From Haematomicrobium sanguinis DSM 21259 (GTDB lineage Bacteria; Actinomycetota; Actinomycetes; Actinomycetales; Micrococcaceae): DNA of 64,000 nucleotides. The stretch covers positions 1 through 64,000 of the forward strand of contig NZ_JIAG01000010.1 of assembly GCF_000688395.1 (NCBI RefSeq), given 5' to 3'. Made by a program: the position numbers and the translations under genes. Of this stretch, positions 7,892 to 15,862 are shown piece by piece. The number at the start of each line of letters is the position of its first letter. Positions within the stretch are counted from its first letter, which is position 1. A model generated the notes under the pieces. It had not been told where the DNA came from. It saw only the letters and a list, made by a program, of their open reading frames with translations, and made no database searches.

Positions 7892-8655
7892 ATGCATCGT
7901 TGACTTTTAGAGATGCGCTGGCTGCTGCCAATGGTGGCGGGCACGCGCTGCGCGGCGCGTGGATTGCTTCCGGCAGTGTGGTGTGCGCCGAAATTGTGGC
8001 CTCCTCTGGAATGGGGTTTGTGCTGATTGATGCCGAGCATTCGCCGGTGGGGCTCAGCGAAACGACGCACTTGTTGCAAGCAGTGCACGGGTACGGTGCG
8101 GTGCCGTTGGTGCGTATGCCGGCCAATGGCGTGGTGCTCATTAAGCAGTTCTTGGATGCGGGTGCACGCAACGTGGTGATTCCCATGGTCAACACCGCCG
8201 ATGACGCTGAGTCGGCCGTCGCCGCGACACGGTATCCGCCGCACGGGGTGCGCGGGGTGGGTAGCGCCCTGGCGCGATCCTCGCTGTGGAACGGTGTGCC
8301 GAACTATCTGGAGCGGGCCTCGGACTTCGTGTCATTGAGTGTGCAGATTGAAACCGCGCAGGCCGTGTCCAACGCCAAGGAGATTATCGGAGTGGATGGC
8401 GTGGATTCGGTGTTCATTGGGCCCAGCGATTTGGCCGCATCCATGGGGTATTTGGGGAAGCAGTCTCAGCCGGAGGTTGTCGACGCGGTGTTGTCGGTGA
8501 TTTCTCTGGCTCGTGCCGCCGGGAAGTTTGTGGGTGTGAACGCATTTGATCCCGCAATGGCGGCAAAATATGTGGGCGCGGGCGCTCAGTACGTGTGTGT
8601 CACGGCCGATGTGACCATGCTGGCAAGCGGTATGCGGGAGGCCGCGAACCCGTAG
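7888..8655 (+). CDS. hpaI: 4-hydroxy-2-oxo-heptane-1,7-dioate aldolase (HpcH/HpaI class II)
   Basis: 255 aa. It carries the HpaI pyruvate-aldolase motifs: IDAEHSP (catalytic His region), PLVRMP with the pyruvate-binding Arg, IPMVNTADDAE, the metal Glu in SVQIETAQA, and IGPSDLAASMGYLG. It splits the hydrated seven-carbon acid into pyruvate and succinic semialdehyde, the last step of the pathway. It overlaps hpaH by ATGA and is the final gene of the run; a hairpin follows at 8695-8734. A 2-keto-3-deoxy-sugar acid aldolase role is possible for the family, but the neighbours favour HpaI. Confidence 0.92.
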   Translation: MNASLTFRDALAAANGGGHALRGAWIASGSVVCAEIVASSGMGFVLIDAEHSPVGLSETTHLLQAVHGYGAVPLVRMPANGVVLIKQFLDAGARNVVIPMVNTADDAESAVAATRYPPHGVRGVGSALARSSLWNGVPNYLERASDFVSLSVQIETAQAVSNAKEIIGVDGVDSVFIGPSDLAASMGYLGKQSQPEVVDAVLSVISLARAAGKFVGVNAFDPAMAAKYVGAGAQYVCVTADVTMLASGMREAANP

Positions 8656-8694
8656 ATTCTGTGAGTGTCACCGCTGGGTAGCGCTCACATAAGT

Positions 8695-8734
8695 ACTTCC
8701 GTGAGAGCTAACGCGAAGTAGCACTCACGGAAGT
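8695..8734. terminator. Hairpin between convergent hpaI and VOC gene
   Basis: ACTTCCGTGAG at 8695-8705 pairs perfectly with CTCACGGAAGT at 8724-8734, with an 18-nt loop and a short TTT after it. The position between two gene 3' ends fits a bidirectional terminator. The spacer repeats related words (AGCGCTCAC, AGCACTCAC). Confidence 0.6.
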
Positions 8735-8735
8735 T

Positions 8736-9638
8736 TTACTTGTAGTCCGCGATCACGATCTTTTTCTGATTCATCATGGTGGTGAATGCGTCTGGGGCTT
8801 GCATCAGTTCTTCCATGTTCTCCGGGACGATCTGCCATGACACCCCGAACTGGTCCTTACACCAGCCGCATTGTTCTGATTCGGGGACGGCGGAGAGTTT
8901 GCTCCAGAGGTAGTCGATTTCCTCTTGGTCTCGACAGTTGACTTGGAAGGAGACGGCTTCGTTAAAGGTGAAGTCCTGTTCGGCGCCGGCGTCCATGGCC
9001 GCGAACCACTGGTGTGCGAGCGTGAAGTCTGCGTACATGATGGTTCCGGCCGTTGCCGGGCCCATGTCTTGTTCCCACTTTGCCGTGGTGCCGCGGGCAG
9101 AGCCGGGGAAGACAGAGGTGTAGTACTCGATGGCTTCTTCGGCGCGGTTCTGTGCCGGGCCACCAAACATAAGTGCGGGTACAAGTTTTGGCCTGGGTTC
9201 ACCGGCGGGACCGGCGAGGGTGAGTTGCCAGCTGTAGCCGTACTTGTCCTGCATCCAACCGAAATAGGGGCTGAAAGGATATTCCTGGAGCGGCATTAGC
9301 GCGGTTCCGCCGTCGCCAAGCTTTTCCCATAGCGCGTCGATCTGTTGGCGGGCATCTTTGTCTTGGTTTTCGTCGAAGTTGACCATGATCGAGTGCGATG
9401 GTGTCGGTTTGAACTCGGGTCCAGCGTTAATCGCAACGAGCTGATAGCCGCCGATACTGAACTCAACGACGAGGTCGTCTCCGGCCAGCGGCTCCTGAAA
9501 ATCGAGAAGACCCTCTTCCTTGCTTTGTGGGTATTTGGCTCCCCCAGTGATCTCAGCGTTCGGGAATGCGGACACATAGAATTCGACGGCTTCGCGGGCG
9601 TTCCCGTCGAACCAAAAATTGGGCACGATCTTTTGCAT
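8736..9638 (-). CDS. Tandem VOC (PhnB/glyoxalase-like) domain protein
   Basis: 300 aa made of two similar halves. The first runs from MQKIVPNFWFDGNAREAVEFYVSAFPNAEI to WMQDKYGYSWQLTLAG. The second runs from PKLVPALMFGGPAQNRAEEAIEYYTSVFPGSA to CKDQFGVSWQIVPENM. Each half has the PhnB-type 'x-F-Y-x-x-x-F-P' and 'D-x-[FY]-G-x-S-W-Q' signatures. Function in this family is generally unknown; members are often annotated as 3-demethylubiquinone methyltransferase-like without activity evidence. The start at 9638 is chosen for the AAGGAG SD; an upstream in-frame start at 9674 is less likely. Confidence 0.8.
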   Translation of the reverse strand: MQKIVPNFWFDGNAREAVEFYVSAFPNAEITGGAKYPQSKEEGLLDFQEPLAGDDLVVEFSIGGYQLVAINAGPEFKPTPSHSIMVNFDENQDKDARQQIDALWEKLGDGGTALMPLQEYPFSPYFGWMQDKYGYSWQLTLAGPAGEPRPKLVPALMFGGPAQNRAEEAIEYYTSVFPGSARGTTAKWEQDMGPATAGTIMYADFTLAHQWFAAMDAGAEQDFTFNEAVSFQVNCRDQEEIDYLWSKLSAVPESEQCGWCKDQFGVSWQIVPENMEELMQAPDAFTTMMNQKKIVIADYK

Positions 9639-9815
9639 GGCAGGCTCCTTCGTTGGGGTCAAAAAGGGACTCACACGATGATCCCAACACTACTCCGCGT
9701 TGACTGGGTTTGGGCGGTGTTCGCGGCGGGATTGCAGTGCAGTGTTTCTGGGAAGGCTGCTGTGCTTGTCGCCGGGTATTGCTCGGGGCGTCCGCAACTC
9801 GCGCGGGCTCTACCC

Positions 9816-11813
9816 CTAGACGCCGCTCCGTACTCGATTCGCTTCGCGGAGTTTCGCAAAGACGGCGTGGCTCACCGAATTGGCAGTGGAACTACCTCGG
9901 CCCGGCCGTGGGCTTTCGGCATTGATGGTGTCTCGAAGCGCCTCACGGAATTCTTGCCACAATTGCTCATCCTGGTCGAGAGAGTCGGCGCTGGGGGACG
10001 GCTCGGAAGTTGCTTCGATGCTGCTGGCCCGATCAAGGCGCTGGCCGGCGTGTTCCGTGAAGTACTCATTGCCGAGCGGTGAGCGCCAAGTCAGGGTATT
10101 GTCGGAGTTCTTTGTGCAGGTCCACCCGTAATGGGTTTTCATGTTGTGGTGCTTCCGGCACAAAAGTTGCAAATTGTCCGGGGCGCTAGTGCCGCCATCG
10201 TTCCAATCCTGAATGTGGTCGATATCGGTATTTCTAGCGCTTCGCGAACACCCGGGGAATTGGCAAGTGTGAGAGTGAAGGTGCAAGTAGTCCCGGGTTT
10301 GCCGATCTAAGCGGTAGCTCTTACGTTCCAGATCCAACACGACACCGCTGATCGGGTCCACGAGCATTCGATACAGTGATGGAGCTTGGGCCGCTATTTG
10401 CCTCGCGGTCTCTGCTGGAATGGGACCGTAATCGTGGAGAAGAGCGTGGTCGTCGTTGAGTCCGGCTAACGTCTCGGCAGATACCGTCACAAAAATTTTC
10501 GGTTGCAATCCGGTCGGCACCGGAAGTTCCTGTGCCGCGGTGGAATCGGAGAAGCCAGCATCCTCCCTGAGGACATCGCTGGTGACATCAGAGCCCGGAA
10601 CGCCACCAACGAACCTGCTCGTGTGATCTCCAGTTAGTTCATTGTCGAGCACCGTGACGCGTGCCTTGATCCAAGGCTGTGGAAGAGCCGAGTCGATACG
10701 ATCATGCACCACGCGTCCCGGCTGCGAGAGCAGTGTCGTCGGGTTGAGCACCATGTCGACAAATACGTCTGCACGTATTTGTGCCATCGAGCGGCGCACG
10801 GGCCCAGCGGAGCCAGGATTCGGCGTGCCCGGTAGCCCTGGGGCTCGCGGTTGTTCACGGTGTAATGAGCGGGCGACGTCGTTAAGAGTGTTCATGATTG
10901 CGTGAGCGCTTTCAGCAGGAAGATGCGCAGTGATGGTAGCCATCCCGTCCTGATCTGCGGTCACATAAACATTCCGTCTCTCTACACGGCGCGCTCGACG
11001 CACCTCCAGCGGCTCAGCATGAAGCTCTTCACGAACGTGTTGCGCCTTGCGCCGCACGTGCGCCCGCGATCGGGTGGGTCGAGTTCCTGTGCTTGGCGAC
11101 AAATATTCGGCGAGTTCACTTCCAAATATTTGCAGGCGTTCTTGAGGTAAGTCTTCACTCTGATCAAGCAACTCCTGTGCGTTTCCCCAGCTCATGAGGC
11201 CCTGCCGGTGGACCTTTTCCAGTTGGGGCGACGCTAGGAGCAGCACAGATTGGTGCATGAGTTGGTGTGCGCGCAATTCAGTGCATTCCAGCAGGCACGC
11301 TAGCTCGGTCGAAAGGGTGTAAGTAGCTGTACTAAACGCACGAGCGAGAACTGGATCTCGAACAAATTCGGCGGGCAATCCCTTGAAATTCGCGTGCGCG
11401 CCCTGGGCCTTGCTCTTCAGCTCATCTAATGGGTTGACCGGGCAGACAAACGCGGGCTCGCAATTGGTTGAATCCACGTCAGCGAATTCCTCTGGCTCCC
11501 GCGCGCATGACGAGGAGCTGTCAAGCGAGGCGAGGTTGTTGAGCTCCCGGGCCGCATACTCTTCGACAAAAATGCTGAGCAGTGCGGAAGTGCCCACATG
11601 CTGAGCAGAATCAAATCGTTTGCGCAGTGTATTCCATTGTTTCAAAATGACAGTGGCACGCTTTTCTGTTAAAGCGCTGCCATTGATGTCGATCGGTTCT
11701 TCTGAACTAACCTTTTGATCGAATGTATCGAGAGCCTTTTCCACATCAGCCACCAGTGACTCAAGGGCGAGGATACGCCGCTCGAGGTCTTGGTCAGCAA
11801 GTGGAAAATTCAT
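9816..11813 (-). CDS. DUF222 (13E12-like) protein with C-terminal HNH nuclease domain
   Basis: 665 aa. The long N-terminal part, with RAHQLMHQSVLLLASPQL and VTADQDGMATITAHLPAESAHAIMN, matches the DUF222 family that is multicopy in Actinobacteria. The C-terminus is an HNH finger: CQFPGCSRSARNTDIDHIQ, then NLQLLCRKHHNMKTHYGW. Two Cys plus the DIDH and KHH motifs indicate an intact metal-dependent nuclease site. Biological role is not established for the family; mobile or defence-related functions have been suggested. A TTATCCACA-type box (11874-11882) lies about 60 bp upstream of the start. Confidence 0.8.
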   Translation of the reverse strand: MNFPLADQDLERRILALESLVADVEKALDTFDQKVSSEEPIDINGSALTEKRATVILKQWNTLRKRFDSAQHVGTSALLSIFVEEYAARELNNLASLDSSSSCAREPEEFADVDSTNCEPAFVCPVNPLDELKSKAQGAHANFKGLPAEFVRDPVLARAFSTATYTLSTELACLLECTELRAHQLMHQSVLLLASPQLEKVHRQGLMSWGNAQELLDQSEDLPQERLQIFGSELAEYLSPSTGTRPTRSRAHVRRKAQHVREELHAEPLEVRRARRVERRNVYVTADQDGMATITAHLPAESAHAIMNTLNDVARSLHREQPRAPGLPGTPNPGSAGPVRRSMAQIRADVFVDMVLNPTTLLSQPGRVVHDRIDSALPQPWIKARVTVLDNELTGDHTSRFVGGVPGSDVTSDVLREDAGFSDSTAAQELPVPTGLQPKIFVTVSAETLAGLNDDHALLHDYGPIPAETARQIAAQAPSLYRMLVDPISGVVLDLERKSYRLDRQTRDYLHLHSHTCQFPGCSRSARNTDIDHIQDWNDGGTSAPDNLQLLCRKHHNMKTHYGWTCTKNSDNTLTWRSPLGNEYFTEHAGQRLDRASSIEATSEPSPSADSLDQDEQLWQEFREALRDTINAESPRPGRGSSTANSVSHAVFAKLREANRVRSGV

Positions 11814-11873
11814 AACTTCATTTTACTCTCTTGCTCCGACAATAACCACTTAAATCAAGCTCTTATGGAAATC

Positions 11874-11882
11874 TGTGGATAA
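11874..11882. promoter_or_regulatory. DnaA-box-like sequence TGTGGATAA
   Basis: A perfect match to the DnaA-box consensus (TTATCCACA read on the minus strand), inside CTGTGGATAACTT. The same 13-mer recurs in the opposite orientation at 14950-14962, so the pair brackets the lipoprotein group. One or two boxes do not make an origin. The sequence may be a regulator site or chance. Confidence 0.35.
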
Positions 11883-11982
11883 CTTTTCTCTCAATTGCAT
11901 TTCACATCCCCTTACCGCAAAATCATCCCCTAATTGCATGATTCTGGAGGCGGTTCGAGCTGCGAACCCGGTTGGGGGTGCA

Positions 11983-12633
11983 TCAAGAAGCCGGGCCGAA
12001 CTGGAACACTTTCCATCCGGAATTGACGGGCGTCAATTGGAGGTACCAGACGGATGGCTCAATCCCTTTGCCTGTACCTAGAACGCCCCGGTCGCTGGCA
12101 AGCGCGTAATCTTGGCGAGAAAATTTCAAGTTGCCGCCAATATTTCCCTCTCTGTCAAGAGCCATCAATGCGTCCATATCATGGAGCGAATACACTCCAT
12201 CGACAGGCCATTGATTTTGTTCTGCTACAAAGTTGGTAAAGTGAATTTCAACCCTGCAAAAGTCACAGGCTCCGGAAGCAAGAGCTTCAACCCGGCTCGG
12301 ATCGTTGGTCTCCACCATGTAATTGAGCTCGTCGATGTAATACTTCGCAAAAGCCTCCCATCCTTCTTTGGTTTGTTGCTTGGCGGCCTCGGGCATCATT
12401 GGCACCGGAACGTTCTGGGCGGGCGCCTTCTCCGAAGTGGGCACATATACGGTAGGCGAGGGCGCCGATGCCGAAGTCGACGCAGGCGCGCTTGCTGGTG
12501 GATCCGCACTGGCTGATGACGACTCCAAGCTCCGATTCCCGGCGCTACACCCGCTAAGCAGCGCGAGCCCAGCGGCCACCACTGCGATCATTCGGGCACC
12601 AACTTTCAGCGCGACTATGCCTGGAGCTCGCAT
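11983..12633 (-). CDS. DUF6318-like secreted lipoprotein, copy 1
   Basis: 216 aa. Signal peptide with lipobox ALLSGCSAG, then a Ser/Ala/Pro-rich linker. A conserved core follows: SEKAPAQNVPVPMMPEAAKQQ, TKEGWEAFAKYYIDELNYMV, then ACDFC with a CxxC pair. The shape is that of DUF6318 lipoproteins of Actinobacteria (NTF2-like fold expected; function unknown). The ATG at 12633 overlaps the upstream stop as TAATG, so it is probably coupled to copy 2. Its C-terminal half (GNIGG, SRQ, VWYLQL, GWKVFQFG) resembles copy 3, while its core is identical at DNA level to copy 2 over 75 bp. An in-frame longer start at 12699 would run into copy 2. Confidence 0.75.
   Translation of the reverse strand: MRAPGIVALKVGARMIAVVAAGLALLSGCSAGNRSLESSSASADPPASAPASTSASAPSPTVYVPTSEKAPAQNVPVPMMPEAAKQQTKEGWEAFAKYYIDELNYMVETNDPSRVEALASGACDFCRVEIHFTNFVAEQNQWPVDGVYSLHDMDALMALDREGNIGGNLKFSRQDYALASDRGVLGTGKGIEPSVWYLQLTPVNSGWKVFQFGPAS
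12311..12385. repeat. 75-bp segment identical to 12961-13035
   Basis: Begins TCCACCATGTAATTGAGCTC and matches the partner 650 bp away base for base, including all synonymous positions. Identity stops on both sides. It codes for the AKQQTKEGWEAFAKYYIDELNYMVE region in both lipoproteins (less than the full stretch written here is conserved in copy 3). A recent gene conversion is the simplest reading. Confidence 0.9.
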
Positions 12634-13280
12634 TACTTCACTAGCTCCAACCGATCCACGGCCCAGGCTCCCTGATACCAATACAGAGCCATTGACCAAT
12701 TACTCGATTTGAACCCGGGGCGAACGGGAAGCGCGCCCCGCGCCTCAGTCGGGGTTGAATCGCTGCGAGACATGGTGAGTATGCCGGCAATAGTTCCCGT
12801 TTCGGTCGGCGCCATTTGCGTCATGGCATACTCGAGCGTGAACTTTCCTCCTACCAACCACTGGTTGTACTCGTCGAAGAAGTTCGCGAGCGTTGCCTGC
12901 TCCTGGCAATAATCACAACCCGCGGTCGTAAGTTTTTGGAGCCGTGAAAAGTCATTTGTTTCCACCATGTAATTGAGCTCGTCGATGTAATACTTCGCAA
13001 AAGCCTCCCATCCTTCTTTGGTTTGTTGCTTGGCGACCTCAGGCATCACCGGCACCGGAACATTTTGTGCCGGCGCCTTCTCCGAAGCGGGCACATACAC
13101 CGTTGGCGTGAGCGTAGGGCTCGGCGTGGAGCTTGCGGCAGTCTCCGCCGTATTCCCCGACGCGGAAGATATCGGCGCACTCGTGCCTCCCCCAGTGCAT
13201 GCGGTCAGCAATACCAGGGCAAGGAGGGAAGCCATGGTGCTGAAAAAGCGCCTCACGCCGCGAGAACCACTCATCATCAC
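12633..13280 (-). CDS. DUF6318-like secreted lipoprotein, copy 2
   Basis: 215 aa. N-terminal RRFFSTMASLLALVLLTACTGG gives a membrane signal with lipobox LLTAC. A Thr/Ser/Pro linker and the core shared with its neighbours follow (SEKAPAQNVPVPVMPEVAKQQ, ELNYMVETNDFSR, GCDYC). The C-terminal half is different from both other copies (NQWLVGGKFTLEYAMTQM, ALYWYQGAWAVDRLELVK). It ends in a TAATG overlap with copy 1. Probably anchored outside the cytoplasmic membrane. No function is known; the CxxC pair could form a disulphide or bind a ligand. Confidence 0.75.
   Translation of the reverse strand: MMMSGSRGVRRFFSTMASLLALVLLTACTGGGTSAPISSASGNTAETAASSTPSPTLTPTVYVPASEKAPAQNVPVPVMPEVAKQQTKEGWEAFAKYYIDELNYMVETNDFSRLQKLTTAGCDYCQEQATLANFFDEYNQWLVGGKFTLEYAMTQMAPTETGTIAGILTMSRSDSTPTEARGALPVRPGFKSSNWSMALYWYQGAWAVDRLELVK
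12961..13035. repeat. 75-bp segment identical to 12311-12385
   Basis: Partner of the segment in copy 1, same orientation. The flanks diverge at once: the base before differs (t versus c) and the base after differs (a versus g). Confidence 0.9.
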
Positions 13281-13305
13281 GCTCCCGAAAATCTGTCGTT
13301 GTCAG

Positions 13306-14247
13306 TTATGGTGTTTTAGCGCCGGGGCAGCCCCAACTATCCGGATTCTCCGCACAGGCTTCATCGACGTTTCGAATTTCGGTGCGCCACACGTCGATAG
13401 TCTGTGCGGGTGTCGCCACCTCGCCAGTACCGAGAATCGCTTGGCGCGGTCCGCCGTTCATCGAGTAATCAGCGATGAACTTTGTTGTGAGTCCTACCTG
13501 ATATGTACCTGTTTCCTGATACACATGCGTGTAGGGCGTCTTCTTATCCGCCTCCTCGCCAGGACGCAATGGAGCACCGTTTGAGCCAATGGTGTTTGAC
13601 TCGCCATCACCATAAGTCCACGTGTATTCAATGGGATAAACGTTCACGTCGAACTTTTGGCCGCCAACCGTCATCTGAAAATTCTGAGTCGCATCACTCG
13701 TATAGAAGTTGGTTTCAAACCGAATGAGCGTGTTCGGCGACGGCTCAATATTGATGGGCGACGGTCTTATATCGAATTTCATCACGTCTTCAATCGTGAT
13801 TGTTGGCGCGCCTTCACCTGGGTCAGGTTGCGGAGTATCCGGACCGGTACAGAATGGTGCGCCAACCGAGTACGGATCACTCGGCGGTTCCAGATCTTGC
13901 CTCCAGAGTTGCACGAACATACTTCCCGTTGATTTATCGCACTCTGTGTTATCGAGGCAGCCTCCTGGATCGGCCTTTTCATTGGGACACAGGTAGACGA
14001 GCCACTCCCTATATTTTGGTAGTTCTGGATCCCCGATTCCGCCTTCAGGAGGATCCTCTGGGTCCTGAATGTCCCTGGGAATTACACATAATACTGAAAC
14101 TTCCCCAGTGCCTAATTCTATAAGCGCGTATTTTTCACAGGTAGCGTCCGGTGGCGGAACTTTGACTTCCGGCGATTGTGCGGATTGTGGCGCCAATGAT
14201 CCCACGGTAAGCAAGACTAGGCACATGGTGCGAGTCAAGAGGCTCAT
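13306..14247 (-). CDS. Secreted protein with PKD-like domain
   Basis: 313 aa. A short hydrophobic signal, MSLLTRTMCLVLLTVGSLAP, precedes a Cys-containing region with three likely disulphides (LVYLCPNEKADPGGC, NTECDKS, APFCTGP). The C-terminal half has a PKD-type beta-sandwich signature: YTWTYGDGESNTIG, then THVYQETGTYQVGLTT. It sits between two DUF6318 lipoproteins and its start overlaps the upstream gene as ATGA, so the four genes look like one transcription unit. A cell-surface or matrix-binding role is plausible for PKD proteins, but nothing here identifies a ligand. Confidence 0.72.
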   Translation of the reverse strand: MSLLTRTMCLVLLTVGSLAPQSAQSPEVKVPPPDATCEKYALIELGTGEVSVLCVIPRDIQDPEDPPEGGIGDPELPKYREWLVYLCPNEKADPGGCLDNTECDKSTGSMFVQLWRQDLEPPSDPYSVGAPFCTGPDTPQPDPGEGAPTITIEDVMKFDIRPSPINIEPSPNTLIRFETNFYTSDATQNFQMTVGGQKFDVNVYPIEYTWTYGDGESNTIGSNGAPLRPGEEADKKTPYTHVYQETGTYQVGLTTKFIADYSMNGGPRQAILGTGEVATPAQTIDVWRTEIRNVDEACAENPDSWGCPGAKTP

Positions 14248-14891
14248 TTGGTTTCACCAAACTGAAAAACCCTCCAGCCCGTTTCTGAGGGCTGTAACTG
14301 CAAGTACCACACCGAGGATTCAATTCCCGCGGCCGTACCTAGGACACCGCTTTTGCTCACAATCGAAGATTCTTGACGAGAGACCGCGATATTACCGCCG
14401 ATATTCCCATCCCTATCTGGCGACATAAGGGCATCGATTTTCCCTATGGAGTATTTTCCATTAATATTCCACTGACCGTTGTCGCTGAGGACTGTCGCAT
14501 ACTTGGTCTCGACCCTGCAGAAGTCGCAATCACCTACTGAAAGCTTCTCGACCCGACTAGGATCGTTCGTCTCCACCATGTAATTGAGCTCTTCAATAAA
14601 GTACTTCGCGAACGCTTCCCAGCCCTCTTTGGTTTGCTGTTTAGCGGCCTCGGGCATTACCGGCACCGGAACGTTTTGCGCCGGCGCCTTCTCGGACGCG
14701 GGCACATACGCCGTAGGTGTCGGAGTCGGCGTGGGTGTAGAAGAAGTCTCCTCCGCGCTGCCCGAGACAGACGGAGTTTGCGCGCCGGCATCTCCCCCGT
14801 CGCACCCAGATATAGCCACCAACCCGGCGACCAAAAACATTGACACAACAGCCTTGTGTGCAAACCATCCAACAGTGCGCGCCATTGTCAA
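14244..14891 (-). CDS. DUF6318-like secreted lipoprotein, copy 3
   Basis: 215 aa. Signal peptide with lipobox LVAISGCDGG, a linker rich in Thr-Pro repeats (TPTPTPTPTAYVP), and the shared core ending in the CDFC pair. The core is protein-conserved but carries many synonymous changes relative to copies 1 and 2. The C-terminal half (DRDGNIGGN, SRQES, GVLGTAAGIESSVWYLQL, GWRVFQFG) is closest to copy 1. It is first in the unit, so the promoter is expected within 14892-15001. Function unknown. Confidence 0.75.
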   Translation of the reverse strand: MTMARTVGWFAHKAVVSMFLVAGLVAISGCDGGDAGAQTPSVSGSAEETSSTPTPTPTPTAYVPASEKAPAQNVPVPVMPEAAKQQTKEGWEAFAKYFIEELNYMVETNDPSRVEKLSVGDCDFCRVETKYATVLSDNGQWNINGKYSIGKIDALMSPDRDGNIGGNIAVSRQESSIVSKSGVLGTAAGIESSVWYLQLQPSETGWRVFQFGETK

Positions 14892-14953
14892 TCCCCCTTG
14901 TTTTCACCAAGTGAGATCAAACGCTACCGCAGAACGTCAACGACCGGCAGAAG

Positions 14954-14962
14954 TTATCCACA
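14954..14962. promoter_or_regulatory. DnaA-box-like sequence TTATCCACA
   Basis: Perfect consensus match, inverted relative to the copy at 11874-11882, in the region upstream of lipoprotein copy 3. The surrounding 13-mer AAGTTATCCACAG is shared with the other site. Function uncertain. Confidence 0.35.
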
Positions 14963-15001
14963 GTTTTCTTCTGGACCCACGTGAACTAACGGAGGCGCCC
15001 G

Positions 15002-15862
15002 CTAACCGTCGGCTTCGAGTTCCAACTGAATCCGTCTCTCCAGAGCGACCGTCGCACTCTCGGGCAGGAGCACCAGCCCCTGGACCTCGCGCACCAGACG
15101 CTGATACGCCAATCGACGCTCCGGCGGGGTCGACACCGAGTCCTGTGCAATCGACAGCAACGCCGAAGCCTTCTCCAGACTCTTCAGTTCCGCGGGCGAA
15201 TACGAGTTCCGTTTTAGACTCCGTGCGTGCGCTTCGGCCACTTCAAATGCCTGCTCGAATTCGCGCACGGCCCGTGAATACGCCCCAATATCGGCTCCGT
15301 CCCGCAAATCCTCCGCGCGACGCATCGCCTGAATCATGGTGGCGGTTTGGTCTACGCGAGGATCGGACATGGCGGGATAGTCGATCATGAGCGCCAGGTC
15401 CAACTCGTACGCTCGCCACTTTTTCAGCACGGAGTCATGTAGCAGTTCCGCGCGTCGTCGTTGTTGCTCGGGAGTAGGTCCAGCATCAGAATTCGACGCT
15501 CGCGCCTCGCGAGAGTTCTCGCGCGGCACCTCAGCGGAGTAAACGCTCGAAGCACCCCGGTCCTCGTCTCGCCAGGCACCTTGGCGACCACTCGCCGTCG
15601 TACTTCTGCGACTCCCTCCCGCTCGCTTGCGCGAGGACCGAACCATCACCACCGAAACCGCCAATACACAAACGAATACCGGCCTGAGTTCTCTCAGCAA
15701 GAATATTCCGACGACAGCCGCCACCCCGCTAACGGCGTAAACAAGCACAGCGGCGGTGCCAAGTGCCGTGGGCGGCGTGTCACGCGCGGTCGAGTCGGAG
15801 CCGCTCAAGAGCAACCCGGCGAGGAGCGGTGGGCGCTGCGGTACACGCTTGCCGCGGCTCAC
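15002..15862 (-). CDS. Unknown membrane protein with two N-terminal TM segments
   Basis: 286 aa, not recognised. Two hydrophobic segments lie near residues 34-75 (ALGTAAVLVYAVSGVAAVVG and LRPVFVCVLAVSVVMV). A basic, Ser/Arg-rich linker follows, then a mostly helical region (ELLHDSVLKKWRAYELDLALM ... AEDLRDGADIGAYSRAVREFEQAFEVAEAHARSL). The C-terminal part is probably cytoplasmic. The start overlaps the upstream gene's stop as ATGA, so the two proteins are co-translated and may form a complex. A signalling or secretion-related function cannot be judged from sequence. Confidence 0.6.
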   Translation of the reverse strand: MSRGKRVPQRPPLLAGLLLSGSDSTARDTPPTALGTAAVLVYAVSGVAAVVGIFLLRELRPVFVCVLAVSVVMVRSSRKRAGGSRRSTTASGRQGAWRDEDRGASSVYSAEVPRENSREARASNSDAGPTPEQQRRRAELLHDSVLKKWRAYELDLALMIDYPAMSDPRVDQTATMIQAMRRAEDLRDGADIGAYSRAVREFEQAFEVAEAHARSLKRNSYSPAELKSLEKASALLSIAQDSVSTPPERRLAYQRLVREVQGLVLLPESATVALERRIQLELEADG

